Shown: piece after piece, positions 52,254 to 64,000 of the stretch
Numbering within the stretch: position 1 is the stretch's first letter
Layout of the letters: each line of letters starts with the position of its first letter
Assembly: GCA_905221605.1 (NCBI GenBank)
Contig: CAJNDS010000606.1
Span: 41,887 to 105,886, forward strand
Reading direction: 5' to 3'
Source of the DNA: Symbiodinium natans
Taxonomy: Eukaryota > Sar > Dinophyceae > Suessiales > Symbiodiniaceae
Length of the DNA stretch: 64,000 bases
Position numbers and translations under genes: made by a program
Notes under the pieces: generated by a model
Database searches by the model: none
Seen by the model: the letters and a program-made list of their open reading frames with translations, nothing else
Told to the model about the DNA's origin: nothing

Positions 52254-54205
52254 GATGCAACTCACGAGCCACCCGCCATCGCAATGACTTCTGTGAGCGC
52301 GCCTTGCAAATAATTGCTCATTGAGTTGAATTCACCACCTCCCCATACATCCCTTCGCGGCGCGAATGCGTCTTGCGCAAGCCATGTATAGTTTGGCGTG
52401 GGGAGTCGTCGAAGTCAGGTTCAGCCTCTCATGCCGAACCCCGTCACATTTCCACGAAGCACTCCGTGACCCTGCAGCCGAATCATGAGATGGTTCAGGT
52501 TCTGAGCTTTCAGTCCTAAGCCGCTAAGCCACTAAGCAATACCTACCATGAACATCCCTAAACGTGCTCTCAATCCTCAAGATGGGGACCGAGGGTTCAG
52601 TGCTTTAGGGTGTGCAGGATTTGGGGTCTATAGTAGTTAAGGGTTGCAGGGCAGTGTTTTCGTGAAACTCTTTCAACGTCGAAGAACTCTATAAGAGCTG
52701 CCAGGGGAGGTTCCATTTTGCCGGAACTCCAGTTCTGTCAATGACAGAGGAGCCTCCTACTAAGCATTGGCCAATCTTGCAGTTGCCAGCTAGCTGCTTC
52801 TTTTGTGCACTGCCTTCAGCACGAGCGCTGCAAGGCAGAGCGAATGTCACAACAACCCAAGCGACGAAGTTCGAAAAGTGCAGCCTTGAATGGGATCCTT
52901 ATCGTCGTTGCTAACCTTGCACCAAATGCGGGCGATGCCACCTGGGAACGGGCAACGGTCGATGGTGAGCCGATGAACGCACTCACACCGCATGTGCGCA
53001 CATTCGATGCGCTGGCCCGCAAAAGTCGACATGGGGAACCACAGCAAAATGGGAAGTCGACATGATTATGGCAGGGAAGGGGGCAGTCATCCAAAACGGG
53101 CCAAGGCATGCAAGTGTGTTGCAGATGAAGGGTTGAGTAGTGAGTTAGTGCAGAAGAATGTCGACCCAGCTCGTACCTTTTTTGGTCATTTCACGCGGCT
53201 TAGTTCATCGATTCGTCAATTTCGGTTCAGGCCTTCCGGGCCTTCGCAACGGCCTTTATCGTTTGCCTTACCGCGGCTTCAAAGGCTCCATCCTTAGCTT
53301 TCTGATGCTGACAAAGAGCAACGTGTCCGCTGTGTGTTCCTGAGGGGCGAATCTACTGTTTTTTGCTGAGGAGTCTTCTCGCATTTGCCCTACTTCGACC
53401 AGCTGTACAATGCGGGTAGCCTGACGAGCTTTCACGTCGGAGATGATGCATGCCTTCAGAAAATGGGCATGATTCAAATAGTCAAATGTTGGGACACATT
53501 TGCACTCAATGCTGTTTGACAGACGATGGCACTGGCATTGTATGGAGGGACGGTGCACGGAGCTTGCGTAGCCACAGTTCCTTCCGCAGTTGCTTTCTTA
53601 CATTGTCCATTTTGATAATTTGGTTGCACTATTTCTGGCGTGGTGCTCTTTGAATGGTGAGTTGTGCTCTCATGACATTTTTCAACCCCGAGTTGTGCTC
53701 ACTCACTCATGCTTCTCTGACCTGGCCTTTGCTCACTCCATTCCATCTCACCTTGCGCCAATGCAAATGATTGTTTCCCTCATGATTGTTGCACCGCTTC
53801 GCAACGAACAACAAGATGCGTCGAGTTTGTACTCGCCCTGGTGCATGTGAGTGGCTGTGATTGGACGCATTTTCTTCCAACCCGAGCTATTGAAGGATGA
53901 ACATATCTCAACCGAATGCAAGATATCAGAGGAAATGGAGGCACACGGACTGTGGTTGTTGTCTTGTGCCTTGCAGCTTGCGCCAGGAGGTCGCGACGTC
54001 CTCAGGGCTGCAACATCTGGGAGAGGGGGTGGAAGCTTCTTCACGTGCGTCATGGCAGTCATCGGGTGATGGCTTCAGGTTTTCTGGGTATTGCAGGCCT
54101 TCCCAAAGCCGCGATGAATCCAGGCCAGGAGACAATCGCAGAAACATGTGCCCTGGGCTGAAGTCTTCTTGAGATTCTTAAGCGCTGCGAGCAGGCAAGC
54201 AGCCA
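52254..54205. other. No gene recognised
   Basis: Several short frames only. Nothing supported beyond ordinary sequence. Confidence 0.45.
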
Positions 54206-55118
54206 ATGGCGCCTCGCCGCCCGCTCAGAACTGCACAGCTCGGCAGAGCACTTATTGTACTAGCATGGCTAGTCTTAAACAACGATGCAGGCATCTCCAA
54301 GCCCAAGATCGAGGGTCCGGGAGGTTCCTTGCTTGAGTCCGTGGTACGTTCTCCACATAAGCAGATGTGTTTGAAGTGCGATTTGCTTTCAGCTCCGGAC
54401 TATGACATCGTCATGAAAGACTACGAGTTTTCTCATGGCGTCTGGCACCCATGGCATCCCATGAGGCAGAGTAATGATTCAGCTCAGAAAGTAGATGTTT
54501 GGACCTTCCCAGAACCAGCAGTTCTGAAGTGCCTGGGCTGTACTGAGAAAGGTCAAATCCAGCTTGCCAACAGACGATTGTATGCGTTTTGCTGACCTTG
54601 TTAGTTGGATGAGGTCAATCTCGGGAAGAGCCTGCTTGTGCACTCGATGATCCTCAATCTGTCCATGCGTTTCAAGCAGCCTCTTGGTCCCAGCAGTGCC
54701 CGTGCAGGAGGTTCTGCTTGACCCGTAGGATTGCCGGCTGTCGCTTCGTGGAGCGTAAGGTGAAGTAGAGGTTTCTGCTTGACCATCCAACCCCCGTGAT
54801 TGCTTCTTTCGCTGCCTAGGTTCAAGGAGAAAGTGCCGCTGATGGGGCCTCCAACTGTCTGGGACGAAGATTGGAAGAGAGATTGCAAGTTCCTGCGAAC
54901 CATGTGATGTAGCGACCACCCCTTGTTGTAGCGTTCAACACGAATGAGAAGCCACGTCGCTAAGGAGAGATGGCTTGTGACACCGACAGGGCAGAACCTG
55001 GACCTTTCATGCCACCACGATCTCTGAGGTGAAAGAGATGTTCGGCACGGAGGGCATCATCAGAAAGCTGCAGCGATTGCTGGTGAAAGGACGGCCTAAG
55101 ATGTGCACGCGATCTCTA
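54206..55118 (+). CDS. Probable multi-exon gene, secreted or membrane start, unknown function
   Basis: An exon starting MAPRRPLRTAQLGRALIVLA has basic then hydrophobic residues, like a signal peptide or anchor. It continues with LKCDLLSAPDYDIVMKDYEF. A second exon at about 54819-54905, after TGCCTAG, reads FKEKVPLMGPPTVWDEDWKR. A third at about 55032-55118, after TCTGAG, reads EVKEMFGTEGIIRKLQRLLV. Each has an AG acceptor and is protein-like, but the joining frames were not all resolved and the end is unknown. Confidence 0.35.
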
Positions 55119-57782
55119 CATCAAGAGGCCGATGCTTGACCTACTCTTCCTTGGTTACACGTGAGGAGCCATGGCGTATGGAGCCTACAAAGCAACCGGC
55201 TTCGTTGCCGAGGTGCGTTTGCTGCCACGATCATATGTGCATATTTATGCATGACCGCCCTGAGAAAGGGAAGATGCCCGTGGCCCTCTGCGCCGCTGGC
55301 TGCCATGTTCTCAGACTCACCGGTGTATTCAAGACATGGCAAGACTCTGAGAAGGGAAGAATTGAAGAACGGGTTGCGGTGCGACATGGCGCGGCGCAGA
55401 GTTTGCACTCTCAGCTTAGCAATCCTTTGGACCTTCAGGGGCCGGCCTCCAGCTTTACATTGCTTGGCCCTGAGTCAGAAGATGATTCTCTAACTGACTT
55501 GGGACCTTCAAAGCCCACTGATTAAATTTATCAGCCAACCCGCTAAGCGGCCAGGTTCGGAACCGGGCTTGCGCTCGAGCAGTTTTCCATGCCAGGCACA
55601 GAACAAGAATCGAGTCGTTGCGCTTCGGGACGAGGGTTTTGAAATGCATGTTTTTAGGTTCGAGTGTTTCAGGTTTGGGGCATGTGTTGCTGTTTGGCAT
55701 GGTTCGGGGTTTCTGTGAGATTTCTTGTTGTGGTTCTTTTGCATGTCAGATGTTTCGGGATTGTCGCTTTTCTCTCGTTCCTCTCGTCTCTTATCTGACC
55801 CAACTCATGCTCCACGCCGTCCTCCACAAAGGTACGGTTGAGTATGTCTTGTTTGTGCCTTGGTTGTCTTTTGGTCTGAGCTGGCATGGAAGTAACTCAG
55901 TACCTTGCATCTGAGCTGCAAGCCTTATTTCAGACTCGAGGGAGGGTTGCATGGCAAATCCTATGCCGAGAAAGAGATGTGACATCCCACGGGAGCACAT
56001 TCCGAGCATCCTCAGCTCCCGTTCCAAGACGTGGGAACTCGATCCTCTCCCGACAACAGTCTTGGTTGAGACGTAGCGGGTTAGGGAAGTCATCTACTGA
56101 ATATACTGGACGAGTGTTCTGCAGAGATGCTCTTATTACTGGAATGTCAGGTTCAGGCTTGGATGAACATGGACAAGCTGACCTGGACGAGAGGTAGGAG
56201 CCCTTGATGGGCTCTGCACATGCGGCTTCAGTGTAGCTGTCGCCTCTGATAGCGATGCCGGTTCTTGGATGTATCCAGTGATGTCACCAATCAGTCTGAC
56301 ACCGACGCCCTTCAAGACTTCAGCGCCAGTACTCCAGGCGGGATTCTGATGCAAGTGTTGCTCCAGTCACCATGTCCGTTGCTGTTTTGACCACACGGTC
56401 GCCTGATTCGTGTTTTTTCTAGGACTAGCAACCTTGGTCCATGCTCAAAAAGCGCGTTCTGCAGAGACTCAGTTTGCTTGGAATGCAAAGCAAGAGTGTC
56501 AAGTCTGTGGGTTTACATGCATGTTATGCCTGCACGATCCTGCGACTACGATGCCGTGTTCTGTTCAAATCCCTTTGATGCCCATTGGCAAATAAGATTC
56601 AATTAGTCAAAAGCAACAGGGTGATCCATGCGCGTGTGACACGGAGGCTGGGATGTCTGATGAGATGGTGGGCACTGTGTTGACCTTACAAGAGATCCAG
56701 CATCATCATTGGTGCCTTGGGTTTGGTATTGGTGCACTTTCGAAGACCATGATTCCGGAGGCAGAGCGTGGTGTTGCAACATGTTGCTCTGTCCAGTAGG
56801 AGCCTGGAGAAGTCATCCCAGACTGGACACCGCATGCGGATGAGCTAGGAAATGGCTTACCTCTTCGCCTCTTACACCGGAGATCTAGGACTTGGAAGTT
56901 CTTTCAAATACCCCCGCAATCTGGCTCAAGGCCCTGTCGATGTGCCAATCGCTGCCGAGTCGGAGGAGCCTGTGTCACGGAGGCCCAGCGCCAGCTCCAG
57001 CTTGCTGTTGTATGATGTGTATCCTCGATTCATGCCAGACAGCTGTTTTCTTGTCGTTACCTTGGATTCGGGTGCTTGAGTTGGTGCTTGAGTTTCTGTG
57101 TTGCAGGATGTTCGAAGACTCGCAAAAGAGCGAGGAGCCAAGTCAAGCGCACCTGCTGTTGCTCGTCATCGTATTGTTGTGCATGTCGCACCGATGTCGC
57201 ACCTGTCTCCTTGTCCTGTTTTGCAAACCTGATTTAGTAGCCTTTGGAGGCAGTGCAGAGGTGTATAAACGAATGATCTCAATGTCGCACGGCCAACAGT
57301 ATTGCGATTCAGCACGTAAATGTTGCTTTGGCCATCACAGGTGCAGTTGCACAACTTCCTGTAGAAGGTTCTGGTGCTGGCGTGACCGATGCATCATGCT
57401 GCACTGGCCATAGCTCCAATGTTTCGTTTGCCGTGACGGCTAAATGTTGGACGATGTCAATGCAAGAACACTCTTGATGATCGAGAGAGTTCCAAGTAAA
57501 TGCTGGCTCCGGCAGAGCCTGTCCAATTCTGCCAAGTGCTTCAGAAGGGACTGTAATGACCTATTTTCTCTTCATGATACTGGTGACCAAAACGAAGGAG
57601 AAGTCAGGTAGGCCACAACGGAATCAAGAAATGTCCCACATCACGGGAGATTTCAACCCTTGATAATCTTTCGAAGCTTGCGAGGACCCTTCGCTGACAG
57701 AGTGTCAAAATGCATCCGCTTGACTTCGATTAATAGAATATGTTGGCTGGATACGAGCCCCGACCCCCAACATGAGATGAAC
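55119..57782. other. No confident gene
   Basis: May hold further exons of the preceding gene (open frame to 55525) and a possible exon near 57107, but splice joins could not be fixed. Confidence 0.4.
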
Positions 57783-57976
57783 ATTGTGCAGTGTATATTG
57801 TACATTCTGTATTTTACATATTCTGCATTGCGGACTCTACATTGAGCATCATACATTGTACATTTCTGCACCTTTTGAATTTAATTTTATATTCTTTATT
57901 CTGTATTCTGCATTGTGTATCGTGCATTGTACATCTTGCATCGTATATCGTGCATTGTGCATTGTGCATTGTGCAA
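57783..57976. repeat. Short imperfect CATTGTGCATTG-type repeat
   Basis: Repeated 9-10-bp words (GCATTGTGTAT, GCATTGTACAT, CGTGCATTGTG), ending in TGCAATTTAGGG. Confidence 0.85.
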
Positions 57977-58363
57977 TTTAGGGTTTACTTTCCTCTCCAA
58001 TGTAGACAATCCCTTTTACGTAGGATTGTTGCCTATTGAGTGAGGCAAGACTTGGTTGAGTTGGCTGAGTCCATGGCCATTTGCTGGGGTCTCGGTTTGC
58101 TCGTGATCGTGATGCGAGTCTCCAAATTCTTTTGTAATTCGGGGTGGTGGCGGGCGTTTGAATGTATGGAAGAGAATTTGAGGACTTGTGCGGATGGTAT
58201 TTTGTGGTCATCCGAGACGCTGGTTGTCAAATTAGTCCTTTTGGGATGGGATCGAATATCAAATCCCTCTTCGTCTATTACGAGGTTATAGAAATCATCT
58301 TTCATTATTTTAAGGGGCTGCGCCCATGGGCGGGCAGCGCAGGCAGAAGCGCGGGGCGAGCAG

Positions 58364-58530
58364 TTTCTAAGCATTTTGAGGCCCCTAAACTCCCTTAAAA
58401 TCTCTAAGCGTTCGAGGCTCCTCAACTCCCTTAAAATTTCTAAGCATTTTCAGGCCCCTAAACTCGTTTGAGGCTCCTAGACTCCCTTAAAGTTTCTAAG
58501 CACTTTATAAGGCCCCTAAACTCCCTTTTT
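58364..58530. repeat. Imperfect tandem repeat, ~36-bp unit
   Basis: Four to five variants of TTTCTAAGCATTTTGAGGC followed by CCCTAAACTCCCTTAAAA. Confidence 0.9.
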
Positions 58531-58577
58531 CCTAGCCCCGGGCTGAGACACGTCGCTTATGCCCGCCCTTAGGGGGG

Positions 58578-58710
58578 CATCATGCTCCTGATGCGCCCCC
58601 GGGGTCCCGCCCCGGGAGCCGCTGATGCTCCTGATGCGCGCCTGGGGGTCCCGGGCTGGACCTGCTGATGCTCATGATGCGCGCCCTCTGGGGGCCTCCG
58701 TGGCGACGCC
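58578..58710. repeat. GCTCCTGATGCGCGCC-type tandem repeat
   Basis: About three degenerate units of GCTGATGCTCCTGATGCG with C/G-rich spacers. Confidence 0.8.
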
Positions 58711-59269
58711 AAAAACCACGAAAAAAAAACCGTTCACCGGCGGCACGCGGGGGTCGGCGGCACTGGCGTCCGGCCTAATTCTGCTTCGCAGAAGGCCAGA
58801 GGCCAGCAAGGCTATTCCCGGGACGACCCGGGTTAAAAGGTCCGCATTTGCTCGGTCCTTTTGGGGACCTCGCGCTGCCCGATTTAACGGCTACCGCCAG
58901 TGCCGCCGACCCCAGACAGGAGGGCGGGCGGCAGGCCGGCAAACCGCAGAGCCAGTACAGGCTCCGAGATTTAGGGTTTTAGGGTTAAGGGCTGTAGCAA
59001 AAATATTTAAAAAGAGTGAGTTCTATGTATAACTAATATCTATACACATAGTATTTTAAAGTATATAATGAGTTTTTGGTAAACATGAAGACCACAAGAT
59101 AAAGGAGATATCTTTTAGTTATCTTTTATCTTTTTATATCTGTATAAAACCGAAATTCATATCTTTGGGGCTCGGGGCAGGGCGCTAAGGGTGGTGGGGG
59201 CGCGAGGGTTGGGCATGCGCTGCAAGTATGAGGGGGGTGATGAAGCAGGCAGCAGGCCTGTACTGTGTG

Positions 59270-59440
59270 AAAGCATTGGGGGTGGGGGTGGGGGGGTGGG
59301 GGCGGGGTGGGGGAATCTCCCTTGTCAGAGCGGGGGTGAGGGGGGGGGCGGTGGGGGTGGGGTGGGGGGGGTGTGGGGGGTGGGGGCGGGGGGGGGGGGG
59401 GGGGGGGGGAGGTGGGGGTGGGGGAGAGCTGGGGTAGGGC
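59270..59440 (+). repeat. G-rich low-complexity tract
   Basis: Dozens of G-runs of three to about thirty; G-quadruplex-prone. ORFs here are poly-Gly artefacts. Confidence 0.95.
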
Positions 59441-59481
59441 CTGTGGTAAAAGGTTGGGGCAAGGGGGTAGGGCCTGGCCTA

Positions 59482-59558
59482 CCCTAAACCCTAAACCCTA
59501 AACCCTAAACCCTAAACCCTAAACCCTAAACCCTAAACCCTAAACCCTAAACCCTAAA
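59482..59558 (-). repeat. CCCTAAA array (about 11 units)
   Basis: Perfect units following ACCCTAAACC; interstitial. Confidence 0.97.
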
Positions 59559-59664
59559 CTCTTAAGCTTAAGCCTGAGTGCTCAGCTAAAGCCTTCTCAC
59601 GTACAGGAGCGTAACACACCTTGACGGGAATGTAAACAAATGACCTTCTAAGTCTTACCTAGAG

Positions 59665-59702
59665 GTAAATGGTAATTATAGAATATAATTACAGCCATTT
59701 AC
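59665..59702. repeat. 38-bp imperfect palindrome, copy 1
   Basis: GTAAATGG and CCATTTAC arms enclosing AATTATA/TATAATT. It lies about 110 bp to the left of the 392-bp satellite. Confidence 0.9.
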
Positions 59703-59813
59703 AGGTAAGTGCATGTCTGTATACAAATATTCTTTAATATTTCTATAGACAGTACTGTCAGTACTAATACAAGAGTTATTTAACGCCCTAAAACCCTGAC
59801 ATCAAACCTTTTT

Positions 59814-61100
59814 TGGACCCCAGCGTGCTCGTGGCCAGCCAAATGCCTGGAGCCAAAAATTACTCGGGAACAGCGCGTTTTTCTTTGTCTGGTCTTGCTA
59901 AATCGTGGTTGAAGCCAAAAATGAAGCCAAAAATTATTCCAAAACAGTGCGTTTCTCTTTGCGTGGCCTCTCTGAAGCTCTTTCGAAGGTCTGAAGGAGG
60001 CTGAAAGCTTTTGTGAAGGTCCCAGGGAGGCTCCGTGGGGGGTACCCCAGGATTCGGGAAAAATGGCTCGATTCCCAATTAATTCTAAATAGATTTTATA
60101 TAGCGGAAATTACCCCCTCATTTTCTAAAATTCTGGCCTTCTTGTGGGGGTAGCCCAGGAGAGGGTAAGCCACCCTAAGCCCCAGTCAAACCCGGATCAA
60201 AAAATGGACACTCGAGTGCTCGTGGCCAGCCAAAGGCCTTGGAGCCAAAAATTACTCGGGAACAGCGCGTTTTTCTTTGTCTGGCCTTGCTAAATCGTGG
60301 TTGAAGCCAAAAATGAAGCCAAAAATTACTCCAAAACAGTGCGTTTCTCTTTGCGTGGCCTCTCTGAAGCTCTTTCGAAGGTCTGAAGGAGGCTGAAAGC
60401 TTTTGTGAAGGTCCCAGGGAGGCTCCGTGGGGGGTACCCCAGGATTCGGGAAAAATGGCTCGATTCCCAATTAATTCTAAATAGATTTTATATAGCGGAA
60501 ATTACCCCCTCATTTTCTAAAATTCTGGCCTTCTTGTGGAGGTAGCCCAGGAGAGGGTAAGCCACCCTAAGCCCCAGTCAAACCCGGATCAAAAAATGGA
60601 CCCTCGAGTGCTCGTGGCCAGCCAAAGGCCTTGGAGCCAAAAATTACTCGGGAACAGCGCGTTTTTCTTTGTCTGGCCTTGCTAAATCGTGGTTGAAGCC
60701 AAAAATTAAGCCCAGTCAAACCCGGATCAAAAAATGGACCCTCGAGTGCTCGTGGCCAGCCAAATGCCTGGAGCCAAAAATTACTCGGGAACAGCGCGTT
60801 TTTCCTTGTCTGGCCTTGCTAAATGGCTTCTCTAAAGCCACCCTAAGCCCCAGTCAAACCCGGATCAAAAAATGGACCCTCGAGTGCTCGTGGCCAGCCA
60901 AAGGCCTTGGAGCCAAAAATTACTCGGGAACAGCACGTTTTTCTTTGTCTGGCCTTGCTAGACGTGCTTGGGGCCAAAAATTACTCCAAAACAGTGCGTT
61001 TCTTTGTGTGTGGTCTCTTTAAGTGCGTTTTTCTTTGTCTGGCCTTTCTAAATCGTGCTTGGAGCCAAAAATTACTCCAAAACAAAGCGTTTTTCTGTGT
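59814..61100 (+). repeat. 392-bp satellite array with truncated copies
   Basis: GTGCTCGTGGCCAGCC recurs at 59824, 60216 and 60608 (period 392) and then at about 60746 and 60886 as shortened units. The copies are over 95 percent alike. Frames inside it repeat with the DNA and are not taken as genes. Confidence 0.93.
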
Positions 61101-61180
61101 GGAGTACCCCACAGGAGGGGGTAAGCCCCCCTAAGCCACCCAAAGGCCTTAGCAAGCCGACTTTCTAGTCTTACCTAGAA

Positions 61181-61218
61181 GTAAATGGTAATTATGGAAC
61201 ATAATTACAGCCATTTAC
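61181..61218. repeat. 38-bp imperfect palindrome, copy 2
   Basis: Same arms as 59665-59702 with GAAC/GAAT differences in the core. Flanking sequence (TAGTCTTACCTAGA) is also shared, so about 80 bp is repeated on both sides of the satellite. Confidence 0.9.
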
Positions 61219-61447
61219 TGTGTAAGTGCATGGTCTTTTGTTTCTCACATTTTCTGTAATCTCTTTACCAGACACTATTATCAATATTAGCGACGCTTAA
61301 GAACTTAAGCGTCCTACAGATGCTTTGGGTGGCATCCTGGGGTGGGAGAAAGTAAAGCTCCATTGTACATGACGGAACTCTTTTGCGCTGAAGGTTTCGG
61401 ACGTCCGTCTCTCTCTTTCCATACACTACGCATGTTAAATCGACAAG

Positions 61448-61753
61448 CCCTAAACCCTAAACCCTAAACCCTAAACCCTAAACCCTAAACCCTAAACCCT
61501 AAACCCTAAACCCTAAACCCTAAACCCTAAACCCTAAACAAAACCCTAAACCCTAACCCTAAACCCAACCCTACCCCCTAACCCGAAAACCCTAACCCTA
61601 AACCCAAACCCTAACCCAAACCCTAACCCTAAACCCTAAACCCAACCCTAAACCCTAAACCTAAACCAAAAACCCTAACCCTAAACCCCAAAACCCAAAA
61701 CCCTAAACCCTAAACCCTAAACCCTAAACCCTAAACCCTAAACCCTAAACCCT
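61448..61753 (-). repeat. CCCTAAA array with degenerate middle
   Basis: Perfect at both ends; in the centre the units become CCCAACC, CCCTACC and CCCGAAA. Interstitial. Confidence 0.97.
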
Positions 61754-61930
61754 CAAGACCAGGATAAATAGAAATTGCATGCGTTTCATTACGAGCAGCT
61801 CGCCCCATAATCCACCTCAGAAGGCCGAACCCCAAGCCACCCCATCCCAAGCCAGCCCCAAACTTTCCAGTCCAGTCCCCCCCAGCCCCCCCCCCCTCGC
61901 GCCTCAACAAAGCAAAACAAAAAACTCGCT

Positions 61931-62021
61931 CAAAACTTTCGGTCGAAACTTTCGGTCAAAACTTTCGGTCAAAACTTTCGGTCAAAACTTTCGGTCAAAA
62001 CTTTCGGTCAAAACTCCGGAC
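61931..62021. repeat. 13-bp tandem repeat (7 units)
   Basis: AAAACTTTCGGTC repeated head to tail between two CCCTAAA arrays. Confidence 0.95.
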
Positions 62022-62043
62022 CTGAACCCTATACAATTTCTAT

Positions 62044-62164
62044 AAACCCTAAACCCTAAACCCTAAACCCTAAACCCTAAACCCTAAACCCTAAACCCTA
62101 AACCCTAAACCCTAAACCCTAAACCCTAAACCCTAAACCCTAAACCCTAAACCCTAAACCCTAA
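62044..62164 (-). repeat. CCCTAAA array (about 17 units)
   Basis: Perfect heptamer run; interstitial. Confidence 0.98.
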
Positions 62165-62539
62165 ATTCCCACCCAGGCCTGCTTAGGCCGTACCCACCCT
62201 TCTCTAGGGTGCCTGGACCCAGAAATCACCCGACAGCGATTAACACCATCGCTTGGACTTCCTGTGCAAGCCTAAAGAGTTGTGTTGAGCGTGAGCTGCA
62301 CCTCCAGTGCCGGTGCAGTACCCCGCCTGGGGTACCCCGCCCCCCTTCTCCGATTCTCAAGTATTATTAAGAAACCCTAAACCTGGCGACCTGCTCGAAA
62401 AATGGCTTCTGCAGGTCGTCCGGGCCCCCCCTACCGCCCCCCTCCGGAGCCCCCTGGTGCCGGGCCCCTGGCGGAGCGTGTTCAGGGACCAGAGGGCCGC
62501 AAGGCAGGTCAGCCTGGGCGATTGCTCAAAAACCCACTA

Positions 62540-62825
62540 CCAAACCCCCCAACCTGCTTTTTTCCCCCCCCCCAAGCTGTGGCCCCCCTGGACCCCTGGC
62601 CCCCCCCTGGCCCCCCCCTGGCCCCCCCCTGGCCCCCCCCTGGCCCCCTCCTGGCCCCCCCCTGGCCCAGGGACCTTTGCTTGGCCCCCCCCCTAGCCCC
62701 CACTGGCCCCCCCTGGCCCCCCCTGGCCCCGCCCCCCCCTGGCCCCCCCCTGGCCCCCCCCTTGCCGCCTGACCCCCCCTGCTGGCCCCCCCTTCCCCCC
62801 CTGCCCCCCCTTCCCTGCCCCCCTG

Positions 62826-62857
<32 letters not shown>

Positions 62858-62885
62858 TACCCCCCCTCCCCTCCCCCCCCTCCCC
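62540..62885. repeat. C-rich low-complexity (CCCCTGG and poly-C)
   Basis: TGGCCCCCCC units followed by a long C-run at about 62826-62857. Pro/Gly-rich frames are artefacts. Confidence 0.93.
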
Positions 62886-63044
62886 CGCTCTGCGACAACA
62901 AAATCGAAGACGGAACATGCCCCCCGCTTCAGCTTCCACCTCCACATCTGTCCAAGGCGAGCCTCTGGGTCGGCCTTTTCAGGAGATTTTCCATTTTCCT
63001 TCATTGGGTTTAAAGGCGTCGTCATATTCAGAAATCATTTTTCG

Positions 63045-63266
63045 AAGGGTGTGAAGGGACTGCCCAGACCTACTCGACAAGGGGATCTACTTGGCCGAAG
63101 AAGCCACAAAGATCGATCAATATCTGATCCAGGACCCTGGATGGAACAGTAGACTTGACAAAGGGTTTGAAGGGACAGCCCAGACATATTCGGCAAGGGG
63201 ATCTATTGGGCCGAAGACACCGCGAAGATCGATCAATATCTGACCCAGGACCCTGAATGGAGAGGC
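63045..63266 (+). repeat. 116-bp tandem duplication
   Basis: GATCGATCAATATCTGA occurs at 63111 and 63227 with matching flanks; about 85-90 percent identity between the two units. Confidence 0.9.
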
Positions 63267-63579
63267 AACAACAAACCGACCTCCACAAGAAGCTCTATGA
63301 ACGGGGAGGGAAAGTGCGCCGCTCACGTCTACTGTGCCTCGGGCTGCCGCATTGCTCTGGGTCTGGGAGATCCATTTCCCCCTGCCCCTGGCGTCCCCTC
63401 CCCCTTGGCCCTCCGGCCGTCCTGGCCTGGCCCCGGAGCGGTCCCGGAGGGAAGGGCCTTCTGCCCCTGTCTGTTTTCTGCGTCTGGTTTTGACAACCCT
63501 GACCCGTTCAAAGGATGCGGGTGGAAGTGTCCGACGCACCCAAGAACCTGCCTTCTCCCTCCACCCCCAGCTCCCCCCC

Positions 63580-63580
<1 letters not shown>

Positions 63581-63652
<72 letters not shown>
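63581..63652. repeat. Poly-C run of about 70 bp
   Basis: Uninterrupted cytosines; the true length is probably uncertain in any sequencing technology. Confidence 0.95.
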
Positions 63653-63655
<3 letters not shown>

Positions 63656-63899
63656 CCCTTTCAGAGGATGGGGATGGGAAGTGGGAATTTAGGGCGTCAG
63701 CCCGAAACCCTAAAAGGAGAAAAGTTGGGTGGATGCCTGCGTAAGCAGGGGGTGGGAAAAAAAAACAACCCAACCTTTCTGGTTGTGGTGGCTCCAATTT
63801 CAATATACGCCACCGCGACATATGCCGCCCCCTCACACCCCCTGGGTGTGTTGGGGCGCCATCTCCGCATGACATCTACTGCCGCGGCGCGGCGAGACG

Positions 63900-64000
63900 C
63901 CCTAAACCCTAAACCCTAAACCCTAAACCCTAAACCCTAAACCCTAAACCCTAAACCCTAAACCCTAAACCCTAAACCCTAAACCCTAAACCCTAAACCC
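63900..64000 (-). repeat. CCCTAAA array at the window edge
   Basis: Perfect units to the last base. The plus strand is C-rich here, which is the wrong polarity for a right-hand chromosome end, so it is taken as interstitial or as continuing beyond the window. Confidence 0.95.

Noticed and set aside
59813-61134. Small repeated ORFs in the satellite as a gene family
   Set aside because: They are identical only because the 392-bp DNA unit is repeated; they lack any protein-like feature and are cut by unit edges.
62540-63720. Proline- or glycine-rich proteins
   Set aside because: All arise from C or G homopolymer runs and appear in overlapping frames on both strands.
63900-64000. A true chromosome end at the right edge
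   Set aside because: The plus strand is CCCTAAA here; a right-hand telomere would read TTTAGGG on that strand.

Overview
The window looks like nuclear DNA of a dinoflagellate, most likely a Symbiodiniaceae-type alga. The grounds are: TTTAGGG/CCCTAAA telomere-type repeats; gene models that keep frame only with GA-AG and GC-AG introns and AG|G acceptors; several decayed retroelements with CCCH-finger Gag, methyltransferase-like, reverse transcriptase (RT) and tyrosine-recombinase parts; and much low-complexity sequence. No bacterial gene organisation, rRNA, tRNA or CRISPR array was seen. Species assignment is inference.

Layout. 1-1.5 kb: short direct repeats. 1.5-23 kb: a block of retroelement open frames, all on the minus strand. 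Reading that strand 5' to 3': an SR-rich ORF (22.7-21.1 kb), decayed fragments (21.0-20.4), a Gag-like ORF behind a (CA)n tract (20.0-19.1), a tyrosine recombinase (18.8-16.9), retroelement 2 (16.4-5.6: Gag/CCCH, methyltransferase-like, 2OG-Fe(II)-oxygenase-like, RT, RNase H) and retroelement 1 (5.4-1.5: Gag/CCCH, methyltransferase-like, RT, RNase H). The RT of element 2 is split by a 5,572-bp insertion (6609-12180) made of 824-bp tandem units, the third unit carrying two further ORFs. Taking the insertion out rejoins the RT frame exactly.

22.9-30.6 kb: two families of tiny perfect hairpins with constant loops and variable, self-complementary stems. The second family sits at 3' splice sites of minus-strand split genes. 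One of these genes (27341-25721) can be modelled as four exons with GA-AG introns and a consistent frame. 31.2-31.6 kb: a plus-strand Lys/Glu-rich exon. 33-40 kb: mostly featureless, apart from a CTTGAAG-type repeat and an AT-rich island (36.7-37.8) with an embedded head-to-head telomere motif. 40.7-45.4 kb: a plus-strand TPR-protein gene of many tiny exons whose introns are bounded by short direct repeats. 50.2-52.3 kb: a plus-strand two-exon gene with a duplicated ~75-residue domain. 54.2-55.1 kb: probable exons of one more gene. 58-64 kb: subtelomere-like satellites, G/C homopolymer runs and interstitial CCCTAAA arrays.

The retroelement parts would cooperate as nucleocapsid (Gag/CCCH), copying (RT/RNase H), integration (tyrosine recombinase) and possibly DNA modification (methyltransferase-like, oxygenase-like). 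Most carry frameshifts and are probably dead. The host genes are recognisable only after splicing, so exon edges elsewhere are uncertain.
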